Source: Archangium minus (GTDB taxonomy: Bacteria; Myxococcota; Myxococcia; Myxococcales; Myxococcaceae). Taken from it: a DNA stretch of 64,000 nucleotides. A program made the translations under genes and the position numbers. The DNA is taken from NCBI RefSeq assembly GCF_044360475.1, contig NZ_CP043494.1, forward strand, positions 5,332,001-5,396,000, in the 5' to 3' direction. Shown in pieces: positions 27,099 to 36,135 of this stretch (position 1 is the first letter of the stretch; each line of letters starts with the position of its first letter). The notes under the pieces were generated by a model. That model saw nothing but the letters and a program-made list of their open reading frames with translations. It was not told the DNA's origin and made no database searches.

Positions 27099-27497
27099 TC
27101 ACGGGGCCCTCACCAGCCACTTCTCGCCAGCAAGGTCGGACGGAGCGAGATCCGCCAGGACCTTCAGGAGTTCGGCTTCGACATCCGCGATCGCGCTGGC
27201 CAATTTGTCCGGGATGAGGTCGGCCACATCTTCAAGTTCGGTGGCCATGTGGATGGCATGACGAAGTGCGGGGTGAGCGTCGAGTTGGTCGAGTCGCGCC
27301 AGCACGGCCGGTCCGAAAAGCCGGTGACAAGCGTAGGCAGGGCTGAGCGCGCCCGCGACCAGCGCGCGACACATGCCGAGGGCGGCTACGGCGACGAGTC
27401 GCTGAACTTCATCTCCGTCCTTTGCACGGAGCCACAAGATCTGCTCCGCGTATGCTTCCTTGCTCGTGAGCTTGTCGTCCATGTGATGCCTCGACAT
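27099..27497 (-). CDS. Small protein of unknown function in selC island
   Basis: 132 aa from ATG 27497, coupled to the previous stop as TGATG; an in-frame ATG at 27482 (MDDKLTSKEAYAEQ) is an alternative. Helical, with LVAVAALGMCRALVAGALSP (about 35-54) reminiscent of DUF3969-like small proteins that sit beside toxin-immunity loci, but I cannot assign it firmly. Soluble, slightly acidic, no signal peptide. Its stop overlaps the GTG of the next (frameshifted) gene, so the island's downstream genes form one transcription unit. Confidence 0.6.
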   Translation of the reverse strand: MSRHHMDDKLTSKEAYAEQILWLRAKDGDEVQRLVAVAALGMCRALVAGALSPAYACHRLFGPAVLARLDQLDAHPALRHAIHMATELEDVADLIPDKLASAIADVEAELLKVLADLAPSDLAGEKWLVRAP

Positions 27498-27772
27498 CAG
27501 TTTCCGAACTCGGCATCGAATGCCGCGATTGCTTCCTCAATGGAAGCGTACGGTCGTGATCGTTCTTCAGGCGCCACCTCGCAGAACAGTTCCCAGATCT
27601 GTCGCTCATGCTGCTGCATGTGTTCCTGGCTCGCCAGCAACGAGATCCTGTCGGCGCTTTGGACGACAAAGCCTTGCTCTGGAATCAGTTCGAAGCTCCG
27701 ATAGATCACGGCCTCTTTGTCGCTGAGCCGTCGGCACACATTGAACATCTTGTACAGTGTTGGGTTGTTCAT
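27497..27772 (-). CDS. Small protein of unknown function, possible immunity/accessory
   Basis: 90 aa from ATG 27772, preceded by AAGAG; a longer frame to 27823 is open but has no ribosome site. Mixed alpha/beta, acidic, single domain (MFNVCRRLSDKEAVIYRSFE near the start, YASIEEAIAAFDAEFGN at the end). It is not recognised. Position two genes downstream of a SitA-like toxin suggests an orphan immunity or accessory protein. Confidence 0.55.
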   Translation of the reverse strand: MNNPTLYKMFNVCRRLSDKEAVIYRSFELIPEQGFVVQSADRISLLASQEHMQQHERQIWELFCEVAPEERSRPYASIEEAIAAFDAEFGN

Positions 27773-27853
27773 CTCTTGGCACCCAGCCGGCCTTGAACGA
27801 GGCCCTCGGTGCGCAGCGGCCATACAGACATGGGTTGGTTGTTGCTCCGTCCT

Positions 27854-28171
27854 TCAAAAGTCCTGTGGGTCGGTCCATTCAAAATCTTCATCTCGCCAGT
27901 CCTTGCGAGAGTTCAGTTTTTCACCCAGTCTCGTGATGAGATCCTGGATGGCCTCTACTTCCGTCTGTCCGAGTCCTGCCTCCCCATCGGGAGTGCCATT
28001 GGCATTTTTTACACACACATTGGCAACCGCGAGGAAGCCCCCGGAGGCTTCTTCGAGAACCTTGATCTTGTATTTGGTCCATGGAATCCCGCGCATGTCG
28101 CGAATCTCGAAGACGTTGACCACCCGCGATATGCTCGCGGCACCATGCAGATCGATTGCCCTCCAATCCAT
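27854..28171 (-). CDS. Probable immunity protein for the SitA-like toxin
   Basis: 105 aa, acidic, cytosolic by sequence. It begins 24 bases after the toxin stop with AAGGGAG eight bases before the ATG. The family is not recognised (motifs FEIRDMRGIPWTKYKIKVLE and DEDFEWTDPQDF). In myxobacterial sitAI loci the gene right behind sitA encodes the cognate immunity protein SitI, and immunity proteins are too variable to identify by sequence; the call rests on position. Confidence 0.6.
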   Translation of the reverse strand: MDWRAIDLHGAASISRVVNVFEIRDMRGIPWTKYKIKVLEEASGGFLAVANVCVKNANGTPDGEAGLGQTEVEAIQDLITRLGEKLNSRKDWRDEDFEWTDPQDF

Positions 28172-28195
28172 CTGATTTCTCCCTTCTGGTTTGTT

Positions 28196-29491
28196 CTACC
28201 GAGCCCCGAAAGATAAGATTCGCCCATCTGGCGCGAGATCAATATACCGGCCGTTCTTGACATAGCGAATCACACCATCCGTGGCGCCTTCAACTGGGAA
28301 TTTTTGTGCGCCCTTGAGTCTCTGTGCGAATTCAAGGGCCTTCCGTAGATACTGTGCGACGTCTTTGGCATCAACCTCTGCTCCATGTTTGTTGAAGTGG
28401 GCCTGGAGTGACTTCGATGGAGAGTCGTAACTCCCTTCATGCCACCGCGTATTGACCTGCTCAAGGTCATCCCCCTTCGGAGTGCCGCCACCGCTCGTTC
28501 CGTTTGATGTCATGGCCACCGCACCTGGAGCGAGGGCGATGGTGACGGTCTCGGCACTCACGGCGACCGTCTTCACTTCCCCCACCGCCGCGAGCCGGAT
28601 GCCCACCTGCGTCTCGGCTTGTACGGCCGCCTGCATCGAGCCGGGCAGCTTCGGCACCTTCGCGGCCAACCCCGGCGCCGTGTTGCCGATGGCCGCCATG
28701 GCCAGCATGGCGAATGCTCGCGCCGCGTTCCTGCCCATGAGCTTGCCGTACCGCTCGCCCGTTGCGCGCAGCTCGTTGAATGAGGTGGCCCGGTCCGCCT
28801 CGTCCATCAGCCGCTTGAAGCCCACGACGAGGCCCCAGAAGGTATCGACGCCCACGTAGGAAATAATCGTGGCGGTCATCACCGCCGCGAGACCCTTGGA
28901 GATCGTCACATCGGGGATGGAGACGAGCACCATGTACGTGGTCCAGGTCCAGAGGACCGCCGCCACCATGGCGTGGGGGTCGGCCATGTCCTTGAACGCC
29001 TCCAGCATCTCGTCCAGCACGGCGCCCTTGGCGAGAGCCAGGGCCAAGGCGAAACGGCCATCCCCGTTGACGGTGGGGCCTTCCGTCAGCAGGCGGAGAC
29101 AGTCCCCGGGCCTGCCGGTGCGCTCGCACCAGCGCAGGTAGTCGCGCGTCAACTCCTCCTCCGGTGTTGTGGACTGCCCCTCCAGGTGCTCTCCCGGCTT
29201 GAGCGGAGTGATTCGGTGGCTGGGGGTCTCGTACGAGTACGAACCGCTCCGCGCTGCCATCTCGAACAGCCGCCGGGCGGCTTCCTGGGGCCGGGTGGGG
29301 GGCCGAACATCCCGAGCCAGTTCCGACACGGCCTCCTCGAACTCGCCGTTGCCCAGAGTCACCGGCCTGGCGCCGGAACGAGGGGTGAAGACGAGGGTGT
29401 CGGTCTGGCCCGTGTCCAGGCGCACGACCCGGGAGGCAGTTCCACACCCGACGAGGAGAACCAGCATTACGGCCGTGCAGCACAGCTTCAT
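28196..29491 (-). CDS. sitA: SitA-like polymorphic lipoprotein toxin
   Basis: 431 aa. I chose ATG 29491 because AGGAGG sits seven bases upstream and it opens a lipoprotein signal peptide with lipobox LVGC (Cys16). The next about 270 residues (RVVRLDTGQTDTLVFTPRSG, EFEEAVSELARDVRPPTRPQ, LRWCERTGRPGDCLRLL, AVLWTWTTYMVLV, ISYVGVDTFWGLVVGFKRL) follow the conserved N-terminal region of Myxococcus SitA swarm-inhibition toxins, which are exchanged between kin cells through TraAB-mediated outer-membrane fusion. The C-terminal about 95 residues differ as expected for the toxic tip: HFNKHG followed by YLRKALEFA and a terminal YIDLAPDGRILSFG, a pattern like BECR-fold RNase toxins. Toxin chemistry is inference; family assignment is from memory. 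Confidence 0.8.
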   Translation of the reverse strand: MKLCCTAVMLVLLVGCGTASRVVRLDTGQTDTLVFTPRSGARPVTLGNGEFEEAVSELARDVRPPTRPQEAARRLFEMAARSGSYSYETPSHRITPLKPGEHLEGQSTTPEEELTRDYLRWCERTGRPGDCLRLLTEGPTVNGDGRFALALALAKGAVLDEMLEAFKDMADPHAMVAAVLWTWTTYMVLVSIPDVTISKGLAAVMTATIISYVGVDTFWGLVVGFKRLMDEADRATSFNELRATGERYGKLMGRNAARAFAMLAMAAIGNTAPGLAAKVPKLPGSMQAAVQAETQVGIRLAAVGEVKTVAVSAETVTIALAPGAVAMTSNGTSGGGTPKGDDLEQVNTRWHEGSYDSPSKSLQAHFNKHGAEVDAKDVAQYLRKALEFAQRLKGAQKFPVEGATDGVIRYVKNGRYIDLAPDGRILSFGAR

Positions 29492-29656
29492 GGGGATTCC
29501 TCCTGGCCACCCCTCTATGGGTAGCCAGTCCGGAAGAATACCCAATGGGTACGACAACCCCTGGAGCGGGGCTCACGGGAAGGTCACTCAGCCCAGGGTG
29601 ACAAGTCAATCGCCATTCGCAAACCGCGACGACAGGTTACAGTCGACGTACGCCAC

Positions 29657-30183
29657 TCATGTCAGATCTCGCACGATATTAGTCAGCTCGTAGCCGTGCA
29701 GATTGTCGTCGCTGAAGCGCGCGTTTATCCAAGCCTGCGCAAGCACGACGCGCTCTAAGCATGCGTTCAACGATGGCAGTACCGATTGCGCGACCTCTCG
29801 CGGCTCGAGCAATCCGGCAGTGCTGGTGAGCCTGAGAACAGTGAGATGAAGGAGAATGCCATGTCATCGTCGAGAGCGAAGAGCGGCGCGAGAAAGCGGT
29901 CTTTCACCTCGTCCGCCGGCAAATGCAATCCAACCATGGTCAGGAAGTGAGCGAGGGTGCTGCGCCATTCTAGCAGCTCGGTCGAGCGCCTATGCTGGAG
30001 CGTCCAACTCAGCAACTCGTTGCAGAAAGCGAGGACGGTGTCACGATAGTCAGCGTCCGCGAGGAGCTTATCGACGGGCAGCGCCGACAGCACCATCCCG
30101 AGGAAATCGACAACGCGGTCCTCGAAGGTGAAGTCAGAGCCGCCCGTCTGTTCCGGGGTCGCTATGTATGTCTCGTCGCTCAT
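29657..30183 (-). pseudogene. Frameshifted island gene upstream of sitA
   Basis: From ATG 30183 the frame encodes about 120 residues (FTFEDRVVDFLGMVLSALPV ... LFALDDDMAFSFISLF) and then degenerates into Ser/Arg-rich sequence. The coherent continuation (TAGLLEPREVAQSVLPSLNA ... FSDDNLHGYELTNIVRDLT, stop at 29657) lies in another frame, with the break near 29815-29830. Joined, it is an acidic helical protein of about 175 aa with no family I recognise. By position it may be a helper for sitA (some sit loci have one), but that is speculative. The shift could be a real mutation or a sequencing error. Confidence 0.6.
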
Positions 30184-30319
30184 CGGCGTGGAAGGCGCTC
30201 ACGTTGATGTCCATGTCCACAGCCGCTCTAGCCCAGGGGGAGCAACGGGGCCGAGATGACGGTTGCTTGATCGGTGCCTGGTTTGAGGCGCGGTGGGGGG
30301 CGAATGCCCGCCAAATCTT

Positions 30320-30338
30320 GTACGTAATCCGTACGTAA
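30320..30338 (-). repeat. Right-end direct repeats, possible integrase arm sites
   Basis: GTACGTAA occurs at 30320-30327 and 30331-30338, again an 11-base period, about 85 bases from the tRNA 3' end. The unit differs from the left-end unit but shares the GTACG core. Confidence 0.5.
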
Positions 30339-30424
30339 CTGACTGAACGCCTGCGTACTCGTCCGAACACTTGGACCCAGCGGCCCGGCAGGCCCAAGTG
30401 CCCGTTCCCAGAGGAGAAACGGCT

Positions 30425-30520
30425 CGGTAGGACAGAGGAATCGAACCTCCCAGGGACATGTCTCCATGCCCCCCACCGGTTTTGAAGACCGGGCCGGCCA
30501 CCAGGTCCGGAGGTCCTACC
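30425..30520 (-). tRNA. selC: tRNA-Sec (TCA anticodon)
   Basis: 96 bases. An 8-bp acceptor stem (GGTAGGAC/GTCCTACC), the anticodon loop CTTCAAA giving anticodon TCA, a long G-rich variable arm (GGGGGGCATGG...CATGTCCC) and a T arm (GAGG-TTCGATT-CCTC) match bacterial selenocysteine tRNA; the discriminator base is G. No CCA is encoded. Its presence implies that the organism can insert selenocysteine at UGA. No selA, selB or selD is in the window. It serves as the integration site of the adjacent island. Confidence 0.93.
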
Positions 30521-30566
30521 ACTCGCGATTACTGCCGGGCCGCGCGTTCCTCGTCAACGCCGCGCT

Positions 30567-31655
30567 TCAATCCAACCCACGCTGCCACAAGTCATCCTCG
30601 TCGAGCCCCATCAGATGCCCGACCTCGTGCATCACCGTGATGCCGATCTGCTCGATGAGCTCCTCCCGCGTCTTCGCGAAGCGCTCCAGGTTCTTCTGGT
30701 ACAGCACGATGGAGGCAGGGTAGGGGTCGAACCCCCCGAGGATGCTGTTGCGCTCGCCCACCGGTGAACCCCGGAACACGCCCAGGATGCACGGAGACAG
30801 GGGCGGCGACTCCCCCAGCAGATCCTCATCCTTGGGAATCTCCTCCACCGCGATGGTGACGTTGTCCAGGTACTCCTTCACGTGCCCGGGCAGCGCCTTC
30901 ACCGCGTCCTCCACCGCCTTGTCGAAGGCCTCCTCGCCCAGCTCCACCGGTGGGGGGAACTCCTCCGGCGCCAGCGCCTGGGCCTTCCCGAACCGCTTGC
31001 GCGCCTCCTTCCCGTCGCCGCGCCGCTCCGCCAGCAGTCCCAGGTAGTGGTGCGCCCACGGCTCGTCCGCGGCGTCCTTGAGCACCTCCTCGAACGCCGC
31101 TTGCGCCTCCGGGAACCGGCACAGCTCGAACAGGGAGATGGCCCGCTCCAGCCGCGCCTCCACGGACTTCGGCACATGCCCCAGCGCCGCCTCCAGGCTC
31201 GCCATGGCCCGCGCACACTCGCCCACCTGGTTCAGTCCGGTGCCCTCCAGCAGGAGGAACTCGAAGAGGAGCTCCACGTCGCCTGCCCGCTGGGCCAGCT
31301 TCTTTCCCCGCGAACAGAGGGTGAGGCCTTCTTCCACCGCCTCGCGATCGTCTCCCGCCCGGCCCACCAGGCACTCGGCCGCTCCGAACAGCAGCTCCAG
31401 ATCCTCCGGGGCCTCCTTCAGGGCCCTCGCGTAGGCCTCCAGGGACTCCTCGATGCGCCCCAATTCCGCCAGGATTGCCGCCCGCCAGTGCAGGGCCTCC
31501 GCGAGCCCGGGGGCCTCGGCCAGCAGCGCCTCCACCCCGGCCAGGGCCTCCTCGAAGGAGCCCTCCTCGAAGGCCGCCGCCACCTCGTCGAGTCGAACCT
31601 CCGCGTCCGACGGCGCCGCCCACTTCGACGTCCGCTTCCCCATGTGCGGCGACAT
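30567..31655 (-). CDS. TPR protein with C-terminal zincin-like metallopeptidase domain
   Basis: 362 aa; ATG 31655 is preceded by GGAAGGGG at good spacing. Residues about 20-235 are TPR repeats (for example LAEALHWRAAILAELGRIEE and PWAHHYLGLLAERRGDGKEA). The C-terminal about 110 residues match the Zincin_1/DUF1025 family: EEFPPPVELGEEAFDKAVED at its start and HEVGHLMGLDEDDL near the end, an HExxHxxG zinc site with the family's Asp-rich finish. No signal peptide. Peptidase activity in this family is, to my knowledge, unproven. It is divergent from the CheY-like gene across 77 bases. Confidence 0.85.
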   Translation of the reverse strand: MSPHMGKRTSKWAAPSDAEVRLDEVAAAFEEGSFEEALAGVEALLAEAPGLAEALHWRAAILAELGRIEESLEAYARALKEAPEDLELLFGAAECLVGRAGDDREAVEEGLTLCSRGKKLAQRAGDVELLFEFLLLEGTGLNQVGECARAMASLEAALGHVPKSVEARLERAISLFELCRFPEAQAAFEEVLKDAADEPWAHHYLGLLAERRGDGKEARKRFGKAQALAPEEFPPPVELGEEAFDKAVEDAVKALPGHVKEYLDNVTIAVEEIPKDEDLLGESPPLSPCILGVFRGSPVGERNSILGGFDPYPASIVLYQKNLERFAKTREELIEQIGITVMHEVGHLMGLDEDDLWQRGLD

Positions 31656-31732
31656 ACGAACCCCTTCCGCGCGTTGTCAACGTGCGGCACGGCTGTTACG
31701 TTCCGCGGCCTCCTCACCGCTCATAAGGGTCC

Positions 31733-32089
31733 GTGAACATTCTGGTCGTGGATGATGATGTCGAGCTGTGCACGCTGCTCTCTCGGTTCCTCGAGAAGCA
31801 CGGGTACACCGTCTATTCCGCGGCCGATGCTTTGCAGGCCCTGGATATCCTCGAGCGCCATGATGTGGGCCTGGTCATCAGCGACTACCGGATGCCCCAC
31901 ATGGACGGCATCCAGTTCACCGAGATGCTCAAGGCCGATCCGCGTCACCAGGGCACCTCCGTCATCCTCATGACGGGCAACGCCGACGGCAACGTCCACG
32001 ACAAGGGCCTGCGCAAGGGCGTGGCCATGACGCTCGAGAAGCCCCTGGACTTCAATCAGCTTCTCAACCTCGTGCGCTTCGCCGAGTAG
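31733..32089 (+). CDS. Single-domain response regulator (CheY-like)
   Basis: 118 aa, GTG start with AAGGG just upstream. A receiver domain only: acidic pocket VVDDDVE (about 5-11), phospho-acceptor Asp in VISDYRMPHMDG (Asp about 53), Thr/Ser switch in VILMTGNAD (about 81) and the conserved Lys in LEKPLD (about 105). With no output domain it must act by protein contact or phosphotransfer. No kinase partner is adjacent; the hybrid kinase at 34003-35592 is nearest. Confidence 0.9.
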   Translation: MNILVVDDDVELCTLLSRFLEKHGYTVYSAADALQALDILERHDVGLVISDYRMPHMDGIQFTEMLKADPRHQGTSVILMTGNADGNVHDKGLRKGVAMTLEKPLDFNQLLNLVRFAE

Positions 32090-32139
32090 CCCGCCTGGCA
32101 GCCGGGCCGTCCTTTCCCCCACACGCGCTGTGTTCCGTG

Positions 32140-32167
32140 TTGACAACCCGGGGCTGGCTCTTATTTT
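32140..32167 (+). promoter_or_regulatory. Sigma-70-type promoter of groEL
   Basis: TTGACA (32140-32145) and TATTTT (32162-32167) are 16 bases apart. The -10 element touches the CIRCE operator, so repressor binding should block initiation. Confidence 0.6.
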
Positions 32168-32192
32168 GGCGCTCGCCTGGGTCGAGTGCCAA
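32166..32192 (+). promoter_or_regulatory. CIRCE operator (HrcA binding site)
   Basis: The inverted repeat TTGGCGCTC-N9-GAGTGCCAA has one mismatch and the exact 9-9-9 layout of CIRCE. It lies at the groEL start site, 54 bases upstream of the ATG. HrcA repression relieved by heat is the expected control. Confidence 0.88.
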
Positions 32193-32246
32193 CCCCAGTA
32201 CTCCGGCCCCCCGTAGTACATTCTTCAATCTTTTCAGGAGGTTACG

Positions 32247-33887
<1,641 letters not shown>

Positions 33888-33923
33888 GAGCTAGCCCCCC
33901 CCTAGCGGGCTGATGTCGCACAG

Positions 33924-33971
33924 CGGCCCCGGTGTCTCCCTCTGTGGAGACGCTCGGGGCCGTGGTGTTTT
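33924..33971 (+). terminator. groEL transcription terminator
   Basis: Nested stems CGGCCCCG/CGGGGCCG (33924-33931 with 33955-33962) and GTCTCC/GGAGAC (33934-33939 with 33946-33951), followed by a short T-rich run (GTGTTTTA). Confidence 0.75.
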
Positions 33972-33997
33972 ACGGGGGTGCACGGGGAGGGGCCATA

Positions 33998-34032
33998 TAC
34001 CCTCACCCCAGCCCTCTCCCAGAGGGAGAGGG
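33998..34032. repeat. REP-like palindromic element, copy 1
   Basis: TACCCTCACCCC followed by the palindrome CCCTCTCCCAGAGGGAGAGGG-like core. The same unit recurs at 55101-55136 (inverted) and at 55202/56775 (split by an IS). It forms the 3' end of the hybrid kinase gene on the minus strand. Confidence 0.75.
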
Positions 34033-35592
34033 GGCTTGCTCCAGGATGCGGGAGAGTTCGTGGCTGAGCTCGCGAGCTTCGAGTTCTCGCGGCAAGCAGC
34101 CGGATGCGCCAGCGCGCAGGGCTTCCAGCATCATCTCCTGGGAGAGGTATTCGGCGAGCACCACGATGGGCGCTCCCTGGCCCAGCTTCCGCGCTAGCTC
34201 CAACGCCTGGCGTCCATAGGCAGGGCTGAAGTCCCAGCTCACCACCACGGCCGCCGGTGGCTCCGCCGCGGGTTCTCCGGGCGCGGTGGTGTGCACCCGT
34301 GCTTCCAGCCCCAGTCGGGAGAGGGCTTCGGTGAGCTGACGCGCCGAGGTGGGGCTGTCATCGAGCACGTCCACGCGGCGGCTGCCGGGGCGCAGACCTC
34401 GCCGAGTGGGGATGGCGCCGGCGAGTGCCTCGCGCAGCTTCGCGCGCACCTCGCGGATGTCGTCGAAGGGTTTGAGCAGGTAGTCGAGCAGCCCCAGCTC
34501 CAGCGCCTGCTGCGCCGTCACCAGCGACGGGTAGCCCGTCATCAGGATGACGCGCGAGTCTGGATCGAGCTGGCGGGCCTGCTGCGCCAGCTCCAAACCC
34601 GAGAGGCCCGGCAGGTTCTTGTCCGTGACGATCAGGTCCACCGGCCTCTGCTTCAGGTGCGCGAGCGCCTCCTCGGCGTTGGCGGCCTCGAGCACTTCGC
34701 ACTCCCGCCCCATCAAATCCTTGAAGACGCTGCGGATGATGTCCTCGTCATCCACCACCAACATGCGGCGACGCGAAGTGCTCGGGGCGGGGGCGGTGGG
34801 AGCGGGGGACGAGGCGCGGGCCGGGTGCGCCGCGGGGACGGTACCTGGGGCAGGGAAGAGGACGCGGAAGACGGTGGTGGGCGGCGGTTGATCCGGCAGC
34901 ACCGAGGGAGAGACGAGCTCCAGCCGCGCATGGTGCTCCTGCGCGATGCGCTTGCACACCGCGAGCCCCAGGCCGGTGCCACGCTTGCTGCCCGTCACGT
35001 ACGGCTCGAAGAGGTGGCTGCGCACAGCCTCGGGGACTCCTGATCCCCAGTCCGCCACGTACATCACCGGCGACGTGCCCTCGCGCGTCAGCACCACCTT
35101 CACCCGGGCTGGCCCCGACACCGCGTCGCGCGCGTTGTTGAGGAGGTTGAGGGTGAGCTGCTCCAGCAGCCGGCCATTGCCCTGGATGGGGAAGTCCTCG
35201 GTCGCCTCCACCTGGAGCGTGACGCGGGAGGAGTCCGGGTTGAGTCCGAAGGAGCGCGCCGCCGCCTGCACGTGGGTCATCAGCGATACGGATTGCTGCG
35301 GCGCGGGGCGCTCACTTGCCAGCCGGGTGAAGTCAGAGATGATCTGCTCCATGCGCTCCACCTGGGCCAGCATCTGCCGCAGGGGGCCGCGCATGCCGAT
35401 CTCCTCGGAGAGGAGCTGGGTATAGGCCTTCACGCCCAACAGCGGCTGGCGCAACTCGTGGAGCACTTCGGCGGCGAGCTGGGTGGAGCCTGAGCTGGTG
35501 CGCTGCAGCTCCGCGGCGGCGGCCTTCGCCGCGGGCAGATCACCCGCCTCCAGGGCCTGCAGCAGGTGCGCGAGCGGGGCCGGGATGTCCAT
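34003..35592 (-). CDS. Cytosolic hybrid histidine kinase, HisKA-HATPase-REC-REC(degenerate)
   Basis: 529 aa without membrane segments or signal peptide. HisKA has the phospho-acceptor H45 in LHELRQPLLG; HATPase has the N box LTLNLLNNARDAV (about 145-157) and G boxes GSGVPEAV and GTGLGLAVCK. After a Pro/Ala linker comes a complete receiver (LVVDDEDIIRS, VTDKNLPGLSG with the phospho-Asp, LLKPFD; about 280-400). A second receiver-like domain (about 405-520) lacks the phospho-Asp (SWDFSP at that place) and the Lys. The last about nine residues (PSPSGRGLG) and stop are encoded by a REP element. Divergent from encC across about 140 bases. Confidence 0.9.
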   Translation of the reverse strand: MDIPAPLAHLLQALEAGDLPAAKAAAAELQRTSSGSTQLAAEVLHELRQPLLGVKAYTQLLSEEIGMRGPLRQMLAQVERMEQIISDFTRLASERPAPQQSVSLMTHVQAAARSFGLNPDSSRVTLQVEATEDFPIQGNGRLLEQLTLNLLNNARDAVSGPARVKVVLTREGTSPVMYVADWGSGVPEAVRSHLFEPYVTGSKRGTGLGLAVCKRIAQEHHARLELVSPSVLPDQPPPTTVFRVLFPAPGTVPAAHPARASSPAPTAPAPSTSRRRMLVVDDEDIIRSVFKDLMGRECEVLEAANAEEALAHLKQRPVDLIVTDKNLPGLSGLELAQQARQLDPDSRVILMTGYPSLVTAQQALELGLLDYLLKPFDDIREVRAKLREALAGAIPTRRGLRPGSRRVDVLDDSPTSARQLTEALSRLGLEARVHTTAPGEPAAEPPAAVVVSWDFSPAYGRQALELARKLGQGAPIVVLAEYLSQEMMLEALRAGASGCLPRELEARELSHELSRILEQAPSPSGRGLG

Positions 35593-35732
35593 GGTTCATC
35601 AGCATGGCCGACCCACAGGCCCGGCCGCAACGCGAGGCACCGGATTCCGTTGACCATCGCCCCCCAGCACACGGATGCTCCCGGCTTCCTGACGGTCTGC
35701 TCATACTGGCCGTGTGTCCCCGGAGAGCCTCC

Positions 35733-36128
35733 ATGCCGCAAACCAACCCGTTCCACTCGATGGTGCCCAGGAAGTTGACGGACTCGGAGCTGGCCCGCGC
35801 CATCAGGCTGGACATGGAGTCGGAGCTGGACGCCATCAATCTCTACGCTGCCCACATCGATGCCACGGACAACGAGGAGGCCAAGGCCATCCTCCGCCAC
35901 ATCATGGACGAGGAGCGTGAGCACGCCGCGCTCTTCTGGCAGCTCATCGCCCGCCTGGATCCCGCCCAGGCCGAGCACATCAAGGTCATGTCGCGGAAGT
36001 TCCAGCTCATCGTCTCCGGCGCCTCGCACGAGGCCGTGGAGGCGGTGGGCGAGGGTGGGGAGGGCAGTGCCGCGTCGAGCGAGCCCGGCCTGGAGAAGCG
36101 GTTGACCGTGGGCTCGCTGCGGCGCTGA
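35733..36128 (+). CDS. encC: Encapsulin-cargo ferritin-like protein EncC
   Basis: 131 aa from ATG 35733 with GGAGAG upstream; a longer open frame has no ribosome site. The core LARAIRLDMESELDAINLY ... DEEREHAALFWQLIARLD ... AEHIK matches the encapsulated-ferritin family, whose ferroxidase ligands correspond here to Glu31, Glu61 and His64 (ExxH). The C-terminus ends exactly in LTVGSLRR (124-131), the targeting peptide by which Myxococcus EncB/EncC/EncD are loaded into the EncA shell. Role: oxidise iron inside the encapsulin compartment under iron or oxidative stress. The shell gene is not in the window; encC is also unlinked from encA in M. xanthus as I recall. Confidence 0.9.
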   Translation: MPQTNPFHSMVPRKLTDSELARAIRLDMESELDAINLYAAHIDATDNEEAKAILRHIMDEEREHAALFWQLIARLDPAQAEHIKVMSRKFQLIVSGASHEAVEAVGEGGEGSAASSEPGLEKRLTVGSLRR

Positions 36129-36135
36129 GCTCGGC

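Larger units (their letters stand above)
26574..27102 (-). pseudogene. Small island gene with frameshift, 3' end fused into the att copy
   Basis: The start is GTG 27102, overlapping the upstream stop (GTGA). The first about 35 residues (VRIQLSDLRQAADALFDHLE and on to DLT) are in one frame; the continuation (KDFYWNIPEKRLYSVYSPPP, then LTVGQLSDDWNEVAKI and ALVWLSSLLRFIGSKL) is in another, with the break near 27010-27020. The two halves read as one plausible small soluble protein of a type common in bacterial hypotheticals. The second frame runs on through the 11-bp repeats and the tRNA fragment to 26574, so its natural C-terminus was probably lost at integration. Function unknown. Confidence 0.6.
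26598..30487. mobile_element. selC-integrated genomic island (about 3.8 kb, no integrase)
   Basis: The segment is bounded by direct repeats of the tRNA-Sec 3' half, with the intact tRNA at the right end and the displaced 3' fragment at the left, as expected when an element integrates at a tRNA 3' end. Paired 11-bp-spaced repeats lie 85-100 bases inside each end. Cargo, all leftward: a frameshifted gene, a SitA-like toxin, a probable immunity gene and three small genes. There is no recombinase, so it is a relic or is mobilised in trans. GC and codon bias inside are lower than in flanking genes. Confidence 0.82.
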
